Shown here: positions 1-7,140 of the stretch, in pieces | Numbering within the stretch: the stretch's first letter is position 1 | How the letters are laid out: each line of letters starts with the position of its first letter | IMG/VR virus record: IMGVR_UViG_3300020437_000097 | Span: 1 to 22,766 of that record | Origin: a virus | Reading direction: 5' to 3' (one strand) | DNA: 22,766 nucleotides | Notes under the pieces: generated by a model | What the model was told of the DNA's origin: nothing | Database searches by the model: none | What the model saw: only the letters and a program-made list of their open reading frames with translations | Program-made: the position numbers and the translations under genes

Positions 1-2
1 AT

Positions 3-164
3 CCTAGAATTGATCCAGCATGGGTTAATCTCACTCGTCTTAGGTGTGATCTTAGATTAAGACTGCTTGCTAAATGGTATCCCCAGAAATGGAGCGATAG
101 GACAAACCTAGAACATTCTGGAGGGATATCTTTAACCGTTAGCACTGGAGTTCCTCAACAATAG
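3..164 (+). CDS. terS: Probable terminase small subunit, C-terminal fragment (5' end outside window)
   Basis: An open frame enters from the left edge (first full codon at 3) and ends at TAG 162-164, giving the last 53 residues of a protein. The visible residues include an Arg/Leu-rich helix (LTRLRCDLRLRLLAKW), then YPQKWSDRTNLEHSGG and a short beta-like tail. Small terminase subunits of the phage TerS/Nu1-type families commonly end this way: a helix with (K/R)-W-x-A, then 'PKKYGDR...EHSG'. TerS binds the packaging start site and feeds DNA to the large subunit. The gene converges on the leftward hydroxylase gene; the two overlap by 26 bases at their 3' ends. The identification rests on the short C-terminal pattern only, so a different helix-turn-helix phage protein cannot be excluded. 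Confidence 0.68.
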   Translation, partial: PRIDPAWVNLTRLRCDLRLRLLAKWYPQKWSDRTNLEHSGGISLTVSTGVPQQ

Positions 165-714
165 GAACGCAGTCAAAGATAATGTGTATACGTTCTGTAT
201 CTCCCACGTTGTGGGCTGTATGTAGCTTCTTGTGATTGAACCACCAAACATCTCCTACCTCGAACCTCTGAAGCTCATTACCGCAAGTCTGAAAGCAATG
301 TTGATTTGATTTAAGAACAAGATGGAATCTTTGGTAGTGATCAGCATATGTTCCCTGATCATTGTGCTTTGTTACATGACCGCAGGGCTTGAGGTTAACA
401 ATCATTACCCTTCCCATCTCTTTAACTTGTAGCTGCTCCAGTATGGGTCGCATCAATGGAACTAAGGCAGGTTTCAAGTACTCCATGCAAGGATAATCGT
501 ATGCTCCTGTATCCCACATAAGGTAATAAGCGGACATTTTTAAAGCACCTCGGACATGGATAGTTTCGGTGTCTTTATGAGGTGAACCTGTGAACTTCTG
601 TCTTGTCTGTATCTCCTTCCATAACTCAGGCTTTGCGTCCAACAATTGGAGCAATGGTTCAACGTCTAACCCTTTGGCTATACGTCTAAAATTAGATGAC
701 TTTGTAGGGGTCAT
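139..714 (-). CDS. Fe(II)/2-oxoglutarate-dependent aspartyl/asparaginyl beta-hydroxylase-like protein
   Basis: This is a 191-residue protein with the double-stranded beta-helix signature of the Asp/Asn beta-hydroxylase (AspH) family. The likely Fe(II) ligands are H117 and D119 in KHNDQ and H168 in HTAHN. R175 in DTERIHIIFD is the likely 2-oxoglutarate-binding arginine, and GDVWWFNH (154-161) precedes the distal histidine, as in this family. The family hydroxylates side chains of proteins or small peptides; the substrate here is unknown. The start overlaps the end of terL by 23 bases, so the two genes form one leftward unit and are probably translationally coupled. The 3' end overlaps the terS fragment on the other strand. 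All active-site positions seem intact. I am confident of the fold and uncertain of the role, which could be modification of a host or virion protein. Confidence 0.82.
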   Translation of the reverse strand: MTPTKSSNFRRIAKGLDVEPLLQLLDAKPELWKEIQTRQKFTGSPHKDTETIHVRGALKMSAYYLMWDTGAYDYPCMEYLKPALVPLMRPILEQLQVKEMGRVMIVNLKPCGHVTKHNDQGTYADHYQRFHLVLKSNQHCFQTCGNELQRFEVGDVWWFNHKKLHTAHNVGDTERIHIIFDCVPIVEELQC

Positions 715-2017
715 AATCGGTCTTCTGTGTGGCTGCTTTACGTCTTTTGATATAGATATCTTCTGGTTGTTTCTTGGCTACTGGAAGAGCAAATGTAAGG
801 GCTAGTGCATCAGCTAGATCAGGTGACCCTGCACCCTGCAATCTCTTCTTAATCTGATCCTTAGACTCAAGTACTCGTCTACCCACATTGTCGTACCAAT
901 AAATGGGTGTAGCTAACTCTTGTTTAAGGGCTATGTCGTTAGGTATTGCACCTCCTTCTTCTATCCATTGTTTCATTAACCACCACATCTCAGATCTACG
1001 GTTGATGTACTGGTCAGGTTTCATAGCCTTACCACCAAAAGGAATCTCTATAACGTCATATGAAAGTTGGCGTAACCTATCAATAACACCACTCCCTGCC
1101 CCTGCGTCACAAAACACTGCATCTGGGTCATGTTCCTCTATCAGGTTGGCAACTCTTGTAGCTAGTTCCATATTGTCTATCCCTCGGTAGACTACAGGCT
1201 TAAAAGCTTGTCTTCCCTGCCTACGAAATATGACAGAGCGATCATCACCAAAACGAGCAGGGTCAATACCAAGGATTACAGGTGATAGCTTTACATGATC
1301 AGCTTGATATACACGTTTAGCTGCATCTTCGGTATCTGCCAAAGCTATTAACTGGTCATCACCTTGTGCTGAGAAATCACATAGATATTCCCTAGCAAAT
1401 GAAGTCTCACTCATATCACGTTTAAGACGAGTTACCTCATTAGGATGTAGAGAATCTGTGTCATAAACGGTATATCTAGCAGCAGTCCAATCTTCCTCGT
1501 TTATTGCTTTGTAGTACAACTCAGAAAACAAGTTAATGCCACTAGGTGTACCGATGAATATCGACCAACCAAGACGGTCAGAGAGTGCAGGTTGAACTAT
1601 ATCTGTCCATAGCTCGTTTTTTAGCTGTGCAACCTCGTCCATAACTATGCCATCTAGACGTAGACCACGCATAGCATCAGGATTATCACCACCAAACAGC
1701 CTAATTATTGCACCGTTATGTTTAAATTTTATAGATAATTCACCTTCATTTATTTCTATAGCTGATCTTTGTCTTAATGGCTCTATTTTTTGTTTTAATC
1801 TAGCCCATGCAATAGCTTTTGCTTGGCGAAGAAAGGGAGCAACATAAACAAACATAGACAATTCCTTGTCTGTTTTCATAGCTTTGTCTATTAGTTCCAT
1901 AATTGCGAGTTCAGTTTTACCAGAACGTCTATGCAAAGCGTAAACACTAAACCTTTTCTTGTTTATATGACACTGTCTTTGCCATTCACGAGCCGTATAG
2001 TCAAGACTTACTTGCAT
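692..2017 (-). CDS. terL: Terminase large subunit (packaging ATPase and nuclease)
   Basis: This 441-residue protein is the motor that pumps phage DNA into the prohead and cuts it. The N-terminal ATPase shows a Walker A-type loop HRRSGKTE (29-36, K34), a Walker B GIVMDE (123-128) and a coupling motif FIGTPSG (154-160). The C-terminal RNase H-like nuclease shows acidic residues in GIDPARFGDD (around D252), FCDAGAGSG (D304) and GSPDLADA (D400/D403). It is on the short side for a TerL but both domains are complete. The gene is leftward, opposite to the portal and all other structural genes, and its start lies 45 bases from the divergent GNAT gene. Only a weak GGAA-type ribosome site precedes the ATG. 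It is followed, with overlap, by the hydroxylase-like gene. Confidence 0.96.
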   Translation of the reverse strand: MQVSLDYTAREWQRQCHINKKRFSVYALHRRSGKTELAIMELIDKAMKTDKELSMFVYVAPFLRQAKAIAWARLKQKIEPLRQRSAIEINEGELSIKFKHNGAIIRLFGGDNPDAMRGLRLDGIVMDEVAQLKNELWTDIVQPALSDRLGWSIFIGTPSGINLFSELYYKAINEEDWTAARYTVYDTDSLHPNEVTRLKRDMSETSFAREYLCDFSAQGDDQLIALADTEDAAKRVYQADHVKLSPVILGIDPARFGDDRSVIFRRQGRQAFKPVVYRGIDNMELATRVANLIEEHDPDAVFCDAGAGSGVIDRLRQLSYDVIEIPFGGKAMKPDQYINRRSEMWWLMKQWIEEGGAIPNDIALKQELATPIYWYDNVGRRVLESKDQIKKRLQGAGSPDLADALALTFALPVAKKQPEDIYIKRRKAATQKTDYDPYKVI

Positions 2018-2062
2018 TAATTAAAATTAATTCCAATAATAGTTATATATATTATATCTTTT
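2018..2062 (-). promoter_or_regulatory. A+T-rich divergent intergenic region, possible leftward promoter for terL
   Basis: The 45 bases between the terL and GNAT starts are almost entirely A/T. Read leftward they contain a perfect TATAAT (complement of 2051-2056), which would place a transcript start about 27 bases before the terL ATG. No convincing -35 box is seen at the usual distance. Such a sequence arises easily in A/T-rich DNA, so this is a weak call based on position. A TATATT (2048-2053) also reads rightward and could start a transcript close to the GNAT ATG. Confidence 0.3.
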
Positions 2063-2572
2063 ATGACTAGTGTGACCGTAACTGCTGATAGTACAGCTAC
2101 TGTTAACGAAAGTAGAGTACCTAAAACAGAAATTAGACTCTGCACGTTAGATGAATTTAAGGTATTAGCAGAACCATTGTTTCAAGAGCATTACGAAGAG
2201 ATTGCTCGCAACAAACAAGTAATGAAGCTAAAACCAAACTGGCCGATGTATGAAGCAGTCGACCACGGAAAATTCCTATTTATTTATCTAGCAATGCAAG
2301 GTGATGTCTGTATTGGTTATTCTATGAATATCATCATGCATCATTTTCATTATGCGGATCTAAGAGTTACCCAGAATGACGTTTTGTTTGTCAAAAAAGA
2401 GTTTAGGGGTGGACGATTAGGTTTGCGTTTATTGAAAGTTACAGAAGATCACGCAAGATCTGAAGGCTGCAAATTGATGTTATGGCATGCTAAAGAGAAC
2501 ACCGCTTTGGCTAAACTGCTACCAAAACTAAAATATGGTGTACAAGAAATCATGTATTCTAAGGAGATTTAA
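2063..2572 (+). CDS. GNAT-family N-acetyltransferase
   Basis: This 169-residue protein has the GNAT acetyl-CoA-binding motif A: beta-strand NDVLFVKKEF followed by the pyrophosphate loop RGGRLG (115-120) and a helix. The first beta strand is around residues 22-30 (TEIRLCTLDEF) and a long helix follows. The family moves an acetyl group from acetyl-CoA to an amine; the target is unknown. Related genes beside terminase and portal genes are common in podoviruses. The start is odd. No Shine-Dalgarno precedes ATG 2063, and the only other usable start before the conserved domain is GTG 2072. The recurrent GTGTGACCGTAA element covers codons 3-7. The product may therefore be made from a leaderless message, or poorly. 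AAGGAG for the next gene sits at the very end of this gene. Confidence 0.85.
   Translation: MTSVTVTADSTATVNESRVPKTEIRLCTLDEFKVLAEPLFQEHYEEIARNKQVMKLKPNWPMYEAVDHGKFLFIYLAMQGDVCIGYSMNIIMHHFHYADLRVTQNDVLFVKKEFRGGRLGLRLLKVTEDHARSEGCKLMLWHAKENTALAKLLPKLKYGVQEIMYSKEI
2070..2081 (+). promoter_or_regulatory. Recurrent 12-base element GTGTGACCGTAA, copy 1
   Basis: This is an exact copy of a 12-mer found four times in the window, always on the + strand and at the head of a gene block. Here it lies just right of the terL/GNAT divergent point, inside the first codons of the GNAT frame and directly after ATGACTA. It is a candidate promoter for a phage RNA polymerase or another control site opening the portal block. 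The other three copies lie upstream of coding sequence, so this copy is the exception. Confidence 0.6.
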
Positions 2573-2575
2573 ACA

Positions 2576-2899
2576 ATGGTAGTATCAGCAGTTGTTCTCG
2601 GTGCAGCGAGCGTTGGATATCAAATATATTCTGGTGAAAAGCAAAGGCAACAACAAAAGAAACAGTTAAGGTTGCAAGAACAAGCGAATAGAGATGCTAA
2701 ACAAAGGGCGAAAGAAGCATCTGACCGTGCTGATATTGAGATGAACAAAGCCAATAGAAAGAGGGCTGATGTTAGTGCATTAACTAGAAAAGAAGAACAA
2801 GCAGCAATGTCAGGACCTGCTGGAACATTACTTACTGGTGTACAAGGTGTAGATAGTAGTCAATTGAATCTTGGTGGTAACACTTTATTGGGTGGTTAA
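2576..2899 (+). CDS. Small virion-type phage protein upstream of the portal
   Basis: This is a 107-residue protein with three parts. A hydrophobic N-terminus (VVSAVVLGAASVGYQIY) is followed by a strongly charged Gln/Arg/Lys/Glu helix (about 20-75, likely coiled coil) and a Gly-rich tail with the paired motifs GTLLTG and NTLLGG. Small proteins with a helical body and a 'TLLTG ... TLLG' tail occur next to the portal in many podoviruses, and I recognise the type but not a proven function. It starts three bases after the GNAT stop with a good AAGGAG (2561-2566) and is followed after three bases by the portal gene. Co-translation with the portal suggests a minor head or connector part. Confidence 0.72.
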   Translation: MVVSAVVLGAASVGYQIYSGEKQRQQQKKQLRLQEQANRDAKQRAKEASDRADIEMNKANRKRADVSALTRKEEQAAMSGPAGTLLTGVQGVDSSQLNLGGNTLLGG

Positions 2900-2902
2900 T
2901 CA

Positions 2903-4582
2903 ATGAAAACAAAACGTGCAGACTTGTTAACAAGGTGGGGTCACCTTAGATCAGAAAGAGCTACATGGTGGTCACATTGGCAAGAAGTAACAACATATTT
3001 GTTACCTAGAAATGGACGTTATTTTGAGCAAGATAGAAATAAAGGTCATAGAAGACATAACTCGATATACGACAACACTGGTACAAGAGCGTTAAGAACA
3101 TTAGGTGCAGGTATGATGGCAGGTGCAACATCCCCTGCAAGACCTTGGTTTAGGCTAGGAACGGCTGATCCAGACTTAAATAGGTACGCACCTGTTAAGT
3201 TATGGCTTAATGACGTTACAGAACGTATGCAATTAGTGTTTCAGAAGTCTAATACATACCGTACATTACATGGAATATACGAAGAATTAGGAGCATTTGG
3301 TACAGCAGGTTCTATTGTTTTGCCTGATCCTAAAACAGCCATACATCATTACCCTGTAACTGTTGGCGAATATGCAATAGCTACTGATTATCAAGGTAGA
3401 GTTAATACTTTGTATAGAGAATTTCAAAAAACTGTAGGGGAAACAGTAAGAGAATTTGGGTATAAGCAATGTTCAACGTCCGTTAAAAATCTGTATGACA
3501 GAGGTTCATTAGATCAATGGATAACTATTATTCATGCGATAGAACCAAGAGATGATAGAGAGCGTGATTTTAAGAAAAAGGACAATATGAACATGGCATA
3601 CAAATCTTGTTATTTTGAACAAGGTGGTGATGGCGAAGATGTACTTAGAGAAAGTGGATATAAGGAATTCCCTGCTGTTGTACCTAGATGGGGCATAGCA
3701 GGTGGCGATATTTATGGTAATTCACCCGGAATGGAAGCATTAGGTGACATAAAACAGCTACAACATGAACAATTACGCAAGGCACAAGGCATTGATTACC
3801 AAACAAAGCCACCATTACAAGTGCCTAGCTACATGAAAAACAGAGATGTAGATAGTTTGCCGGGTGGAGTTACGTTTATTGATGGTCAGCAAGGCAAAAT
3901 TGAGACAGCATTTAACGTAAATCTTAATTTAAATCATTTATTAGCAGACATACAAGACGTAAGACAGCGTATTAATAGTAGTTTCTATGCTGATTTGTTT
4001 TTAATGTTGGCAAATGCTACCGATACAAGGATGACTGCAACAGAGGTAGCAGAACGTCATGAAGAAAAATTGTTAATGTTAGGTCCAGTATTAGAAAGAT
4101 TGCATAACGAATTGCTTGATCCGTTAATTGATAACACATTTAATAGAATGATTGAAGCAAATTTAGTGCCACCTGCACCAGAAGAGTTGCAAGGTATGGA
4201 ATTAAACGTAGAATTTGTATCTATGTTGGCACAAGCACAACGCGCTATCGGTACAAATAGCATTGATAGATATGTAAATAACATGGGTATGGTTGCACAA
4301 ATGAAACCTGATGTATTAGATAAGTTTGATTCTGATGCGTGGGCCGATGGATATGCCGATATGTTAGGCGTAGATCCTAAATTAGTAGTTGCTGGCGAAA
4401 AAGTAGCTAAGATACGACAAGCAAGAGCAGAACAACAACAGGCAATGGCACAACAAGAAGCACAACAACAAGCAGTAGAGAATGCAACTAAATTAAATAA
4501 CAGTAAAACCGGTGAACCATCTATGCTGGACATGATGAACCAGTTTAGTGGTTACAACTCACCATCACCATTGGAGGTATAA
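2903..4582 (+). CDS. Portal protein (head-tail connector, T7 gp8-like family)
   Basis: This is a 559-residue protein of the podovirus head-to-tail connector family, which forms the dodecameric ring at the packaging vertex. Recognisable blocks include the N-terminal RWxxLRSERATWWSHWQEVTxYLLP region, LGAGMMAGATSPARPWFRL, LxxLGAFGTAGSIVL, and LYREFQKTVGETVREFG in the middle. The pattern GNSPGMEALGDIKQLQHEQLRKAQGIDYQ is typical of the family, and LMLANATDTRMTATEVAERHEEKL sits in the clip/crown half. The C-terminus is Gln/Ala-rich, as often seen. The length is normal for the family. The gene starts three bases after the previous stop with only a weak GGTGG site, suggesting coupling, and its stop abuts the next ATG. 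Confidence 0.96.
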   Translation: MKTKRADLLTRWGHLRSERATWWSHWQEVTTYLLPRNGRYFEQDRNKGHRRHNSIYDNTGTRALRTLGAGMMAGATSPARPWFRLGTADPDLNRYAPVKLWLNDVTERMQLVFQKSNTYRTLHGIYEELGAFGTAGSIVLPDPKTAIHHYPVTVGEYAIATDYQGRVNTLYREFQKTVGETVREFGYKQCSTSVKNLYDRGSLDQWITIIHAIEPRDDRERDFKKKDNMNMAYKSCYFEQGGDGEDVLRESGYKEFPAVVPRWGIAGGDIYGNSPGMEALGDIKQLQHEQLRKAQGIDYQTKPPLQVPSYMKNRDVDSLPGGVTFIDGQQGKIETAFNVNLNLNHLLADIQDVRQRINSSFYADLFLMLANATDTRMTATEVAERHEEKLLMLGPVLERLHNELLDPLIDNTFNRMIEANLVPPAPEELQGMELNVEFVSMLAQAQRAIGTNSIDRYVNNMGMVAQMKPDVLDKFDSDAWADGYADMLGVDPKLVVAGEKVAKIRQARAEQQQAMAQQEAQQQAVENATKLNNSKTGEPSMLDMMNQFSGYNSPSPLEV

Positions 4583-4744
4583 ATGGGAAAAAGAAACATC
4601 ACAACACCAGATAATATTAAATTTGGTGATTTGTCAGCAGAAGCACGAATGAAAATTTTAAAAATGAGAGAGAAAAAAGCAAAAGAAGAAGAAGAAAAAA
4701 AATTAAAAAAATTATATAATAAATCAAATATGGGAGGTAAGTAA
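4583..4744 (+). CDS. Small lysine-rich hypothetical protein (53 aa)
   Basis: The ATG follows the portal stop codon with no gap and has GGAGG (4573-4577) at five bases. The product begins MGKRNITTPDNIKFGDL and continues as a highly charged Lys/Glu helix (KAKEEEEKKLKKL). It ends at TAA 4742-4744, overlapping the next start as TAATG. No family is recognised. The good ribosome site and tight packing support a real gene; the protein is basic and probably helical. Confidence 0.62.
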   Translation: MGKRNITTPDNIKFGDLSAEARMKILKMREKKAKEEEEKKLKKLYNKSNMGGK

Positions 4745-4893
4745 TGGCTGAGAAAAAAAAAGATGGCACTATCAAAAGAATACAAATGAAAGATATTCAA
4801 CTTATAAAAACGAAAATAGCAACAGATTCAGCAACAGAAAAAGATAAAGAAAAATTAGAAATGTATAAAAAACTTTATCCTTCAATGTTTTAA
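4744..4893 (+). CDS. Small lysine-rich hypothetical protein (49 aa)
   Basis: The start overlaps the preceding stop (TAATG), and GGGAGG (4732-4737) lies six bases upstream. The product begins MAEKKKDGTIKRIQMKD and is basic, mainly helical and without a membrane segment. It is the second of three tiny genes between portal and scaffold blocks. No homology is recognised. Support comes from the ribosome site and the gap-free arrangement. Confidence 0.58.
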   Translation: MAEKKKDGTIKRIQMKDIQLIKTKIATDSATEKDKEKLEMYKKLYPSMF

Positions 4894-4895
4894 TT

Positions 4896-5039
4896 ATGAA
4901 AAATCAAGGATTATGGGCAAACATCCACGCCAAGCGAAAAAGAATTAAAGCAGGTTCTGGTGAAAAAATGCGTAAGCCGGGTTCAAAAGGAGCACCAACA
5001 GCCAAAGCATTAAAAGATAGTCAAAGCAAAAAGGCATAA
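4896..5039 (+). CDS. Small conserved basic phage protein (47 aa, 'NIHAKRKRIKAGSGEKMRKPG' type)
   Basis: This is a 47-residue, very basic protein (MKNQGLWANIHAKRKR..., then GSGEKMRKPGSKGAPTAKALKDSQ). Near-identical short proteins with the 'GLWxNIHAKRKRIKxGSGEKMRKPGSKGAPT' pattern are widespread in tailed phages and their hosts' prophages. The family's function is unknown, but a nucleic-acid-binding role fits the charge. No clear Shine-Dalgarno precedes it, so it probably relies on coupling with the gene that ends two bases before. It ends one base before control element copy 2. Confidence 0.8.
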   Translation: MKNQGLWANIHAKRKRIKAGSGEKMRKPGSKGAPTAKALKDSQSKKA

Positions 5040-5040
5040 G

Positions 5041-5052
5041 GTGTGACCGTAA
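5041..5052 (+). promoter_or_regulatory. Recurrent 12-base element GTGTGACCGTAA, copy 2
   Basis: This exact copy begins one base after the stop of the 47-aa gene, and the next block (scaffold and capsid) opens at 5080. The DNA just downstream is A/T-rich. The position between gene blocks, in the only gap available, supports a transcription start or processing signal. Confidence 0.7.
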
Positions 5053-5059
5053 CCCAGTT

Positions 5060-5083
5060 ATGACTAGATATATTGATGTATGA
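5060..5083 (+). other. Seven-codon minicistron overlapping the next gene start
   Basis: ATG 5060 opens a short frame (MTRYIDV) whose TGA (5081-5083) overlaps ATG 5080 of the next gene as ATGA. It begins with the ATGACTAG element that also begins the GNAT frame, and a related ATGTCTAG occurs beside copies 3 and 4. Neither this frame nor the next gene has a Shine-Dalgarno, so translation of the minicistron could deliver ribosomes to the downstream start. It is speculative but fits the overlap. Confidence 0.35.
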
Positions 5084-5424
5084 GTGAATACAATCCTCTC
5101 GACCTCAAGAGTCAACAAAAAACCAAAGACAATAAAAAGTCTGAGGAAAAAATTGACCGCCAAAATGAAGAGTCGGACATCAAATGGCTGATGAGCAGCA
5201 AGAGGGGTCGCAGATTTATCTGGAGACTTCTGGAAATGGCAGGTGTATTTCGATCATCGTTCAACACTAACGCAATGGCAATGTCATTTGGCGAAGGTAA
5301 CAGGAACTATGGTTTGCAACTCCTCAACCAAATTCACACTCTCTGCCCAGAGTTATACCCGACAATGATTAAGGAGCAAAAAAATGTCAGAAACGCTGAT
5401 GACGGAAGCCGACCAAACCAATGA
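5080..5424 (+). CDS. Bbp19-like conserved phage head-region protein
   Basis: This is a 114-residue protein. The N-terminal 35 residues are charged and low in complexity. A conserved core follows (about 38-95): SSKRGRRFIWRLLEMAGVFRSSFNTNAMAMSFGEGNRNYGLQLL. The pattern 'G(R/K)RFLWRLLxxxGVFRxSFxxNxxxxxFxEGxRNxGLxLL' is that of the Bordetella phage BPP-1 Bbp19 family, found next to scaffold and capsid genes; its exact role is unknown. It is the first gene after control element copy 2. Its last 41 bases overlap the scaffold gene in another frame, and AAGGAG for the scaffold lies within it. Confidence 0.83.
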   Translation: MSEYNPLDLKSQQKTKDNKKSEEKIDRQNEESDIKWLMSSKRGRRFIWRLLEMAGVFRSSFNTNAMAMSFGEGNRNYGLQLLNQIHTLCPELYPTMIKEQKNVRNADDGSRPNQ

Positions 5425-6082
5425 AGGCAGCACACAGCAACCAGTAGGAGAAGCACAAACCGAGCAATCGGCAGAAGCAACAAATACTGAAGAAACACAG
5501 CAACAAGCTGAAAATGTAGCAGATCAGCAAGATTCGGATGAATCCTCTACTGACAATGAAACTAGCGAACAGGAAACCAGTAAAGAAGGTGCACCTGAGA
5601 AATACGAGTTTAACGATAAGGTGGCTGACGCACCAGAAGTACTCGACCCCGAAGTCTTAACTGCATTCGGTGAAGTCGCTAAAGAACTTGACCTGCCACA
5701 GGAAGCTGCACAAAAAGTATTAGACAAAGTCGCACCTGTAATACAGGCAAGACAAGCAGAACAGGTAGAAAAAGCAAGAGTAGAGTGGGCAGAAGAATCA
5801 AAATCAGATGATGAATTTGGTGGCGAAACTTTTGAAAATAATCTCGAAGTTGCAAAAACAGCCCTTAATGCTTTTGGTACTGATCCTTTTAAACAGTTGC
5901 TGTCAGAATCAGGCTTGGGAAATCATCCCGAAGTAATTCGGTTTATGTACCGAGCAGGTAAGGCAATAAGTGAAGACAGTTATGTTGGCAATTCACAAGG
6001 ATCTAACGCACAAAGCGGTGGTGTTCCTCAAGATTTTGACGGCAAAGCTAACGCACTTTATTCAAATCAGCAAAACAAGTAA
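5384..6082 (+). CDS. Capsid assembly (scaffolding) protein
   Basis: This 232-residue acidic protein has a low-complexity, Gln/Glu/Thr/Ser-rich N-terminal third. A helical region follows, with the block EKYEFNDKVADAPEVLDPEVLTAFGEVAKELDLPQEAAQKVLD and a C-terminal segment ending PxxIRFMYRAGKAISED. This architecture and the position just before the major capsid gene are typical of podovirus scaffolds (T7 gp9-like), which guide prohead assembly and then leave. AAGGAG (5371-5376) is well placed for ATG 5384; a second in-frame ATG at 5399 lacks its own site. The gene overlaps the Bbp19-like gene by 41 bases. Confidence 0.88.
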   Translation: MSETLMTEADQTNEGSTQQPVGEAQTEQSAEATNTEETQQQAENVADQQDSDESSTDNETSEQETSKEGAPEKYEFNDKVADAPEVLDPEVLTAFGEVAKELDLPQEAAQKVLDKVAPVIQARQAEQVEKARVEWAEESKSDDEFGGETFENNLEVAKTALNAFGTDPFKQLLSESGLGNHPEVIRFMYRAGKAISEDSYVGNSQGSNAQSGGVPQDFDGKANALYSNQQNK

Positions 6083-6093
6083 GGAGTTATTAA

Positions 6094-7113
6094 ATGGCTA
6101 CACTCTCAAACTCAAATTTAACACTAGCGGATTGGGCTAAAAGATCTGACCCAGACGGTAGAGTTCCCATCGTTGCAGAATTACTCTCACAAACCAACGA
6201 AATATTAGATGATTGCGTTTTTAAGGAAGGTAATTTACCTACTGGTGAACGTGTAATTATCAGAACTGGTTTACCATCAGTTTATTTCCGTGCATTAAAC
6301 CAAGGTATTCCCGGCAGCAAATCAACAACTGCTCAAGTTGATGAAGCTTGTGCAATTCTAGAAGCACGTTCTGAAGTAGACAAAGACTTAGCAATGTTAA
6401 ATGGTAACACTGCTCAGTTCCGTTTATCTGAAGATACTGCGTTCTTAGAAGCAATGAACCAGACTCAAGCTGAAACAATGTTTTACGGTAATCCCGGAAC
6501 AGATCCTAAGAAGTTTCTAGGTTTAGCACCAAGATACGGTGATCTCTCCGCAGATAATGCTGTAAACATTCTTGATGCAGGTGGATCAGGTTCTGATAAC
6601 GCTTCTGTATATCTAGTTGTTTGGGGTGATCAAACTGTATATTGTCCATTTCCTAAAGGATCTAAAGCAGGTTTAACCCATGAAGATCTTGGTGAGCAAA
6701 CTGTTTACAACAGTGACGGTACAAGGTTACAAGCTTTTGCTACTCGTTACCAATGGAAAAACGGTTTAGTTGTAAAAGATTGGAGATACGTTGTTCGTAT
6801 TTGCAACATTGATATTTCTGATTTAGTTGGTGTTACTGGTACTCAAGCTACAACTGCTGCAACTGCACTTGTTAAATTAATGGCAAGAGCAACATACAGA
6901 ATACCAAACATGGCTATGGGTAGAGCAGCATTCTATATGAACAGAACAGTTCATTCTGGATTGTCTATTGCAGCTATGGATAAGTCACAAAATGTTCTTG
7001 AAATACAAAAAGGACTAACTCAATTTGGACAGGCAAAAAGCTACTTATCATTTTTGGGTACTCCAATCAGACAGGTAGATTCGTTAATTAACAACGAAGC
7101 TCGTGTAGTTTAA
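6094..7113 (+). CDS. Major capsid protein (HK97 fold, BPP-1 Bbp17-like)
   Basis: This is a 339-residue shell protein. The N-terminal block TLADWAKRSDPDGRVPIVAELLSQTNEILDD is diagnostic of the BPP-1-type major capsid family. So are GNLPTGERVIIRTGLPSVYFRALNQG, STTAQVDEACAILEARSEVD, and AMNQTQAETMFYGN with GLAPRYG. The C-terminal end has GTPIRQVDSLINNEA. Length and block order are normal. AAGGAG overlaps the scaffold stop (6081-6086) at an ideal distance. It should be the most expressed gene of the block. Confidence 0.95.
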   Translation: MATLSNSNLTLADWAKRSDPDGRVPIVAELLSQTNEILDDCVFKEGNLPTGERVIIRTGLPSVYFRALNQGIPGSKSTTAQVDEACAILEARSEVDKDLAMLNGNTAQFRLSEDTAFLEAMNQTQAETMFYGNPGTDPKKFLGLAPRYGDLSADNAVNILDAGGSGSDNASVYLVVWGDQTVYCPFPKGSKAGLTHEDLGEQTVYNSDGTRLQAFATRYQWKNGLVVKDWRYVVRICNIDISDLVGVTGTQATTAATALVKLMARATYRIPNMAMGRAAFYMNRTVHSGLSIAAMDKSQNVLEIQKGLTQFGQAKSYLSFLGTPIRQVDSLINNEARVV

Positions 7114-7140
7114 TCTTATTATTAACAAAGGAGATTTAAA

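Noticed and set aside
590-1847. Several + strand open frames opposite terL and the hydroxylase gene (590-805, 903-1190, 1647-1847)
   Set aside because: They lie antisense to two proteins with complete catalytic motifs, have no ribosome sites and show unlikely compositions.
2061-2081. Element copy 1 as an attachment or integration site
   Set aside because: No integrase, tRNA fragment or paired direct repeat pattern is present, and four dispersed copies at block heads fit a control role better.
4057-4533. A 158-codon leftward frame opposite the portal C-terminus
   Set aside because: It has Cys/Ala-rich composition produced by antisense of GCA/CAA repeats; the portal is firmly identified in this stretch.
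4552-5163. Two leftward frames (4552-4800, 4945-5163) that look like hydrophobic membrane proteins
   Set aside because: They are the antisense of Lys/Glu-rich genes, where AAA and GAA codons read as Phe and Leu or Ser on the other strand. They cross gene borders and control element copy 2.
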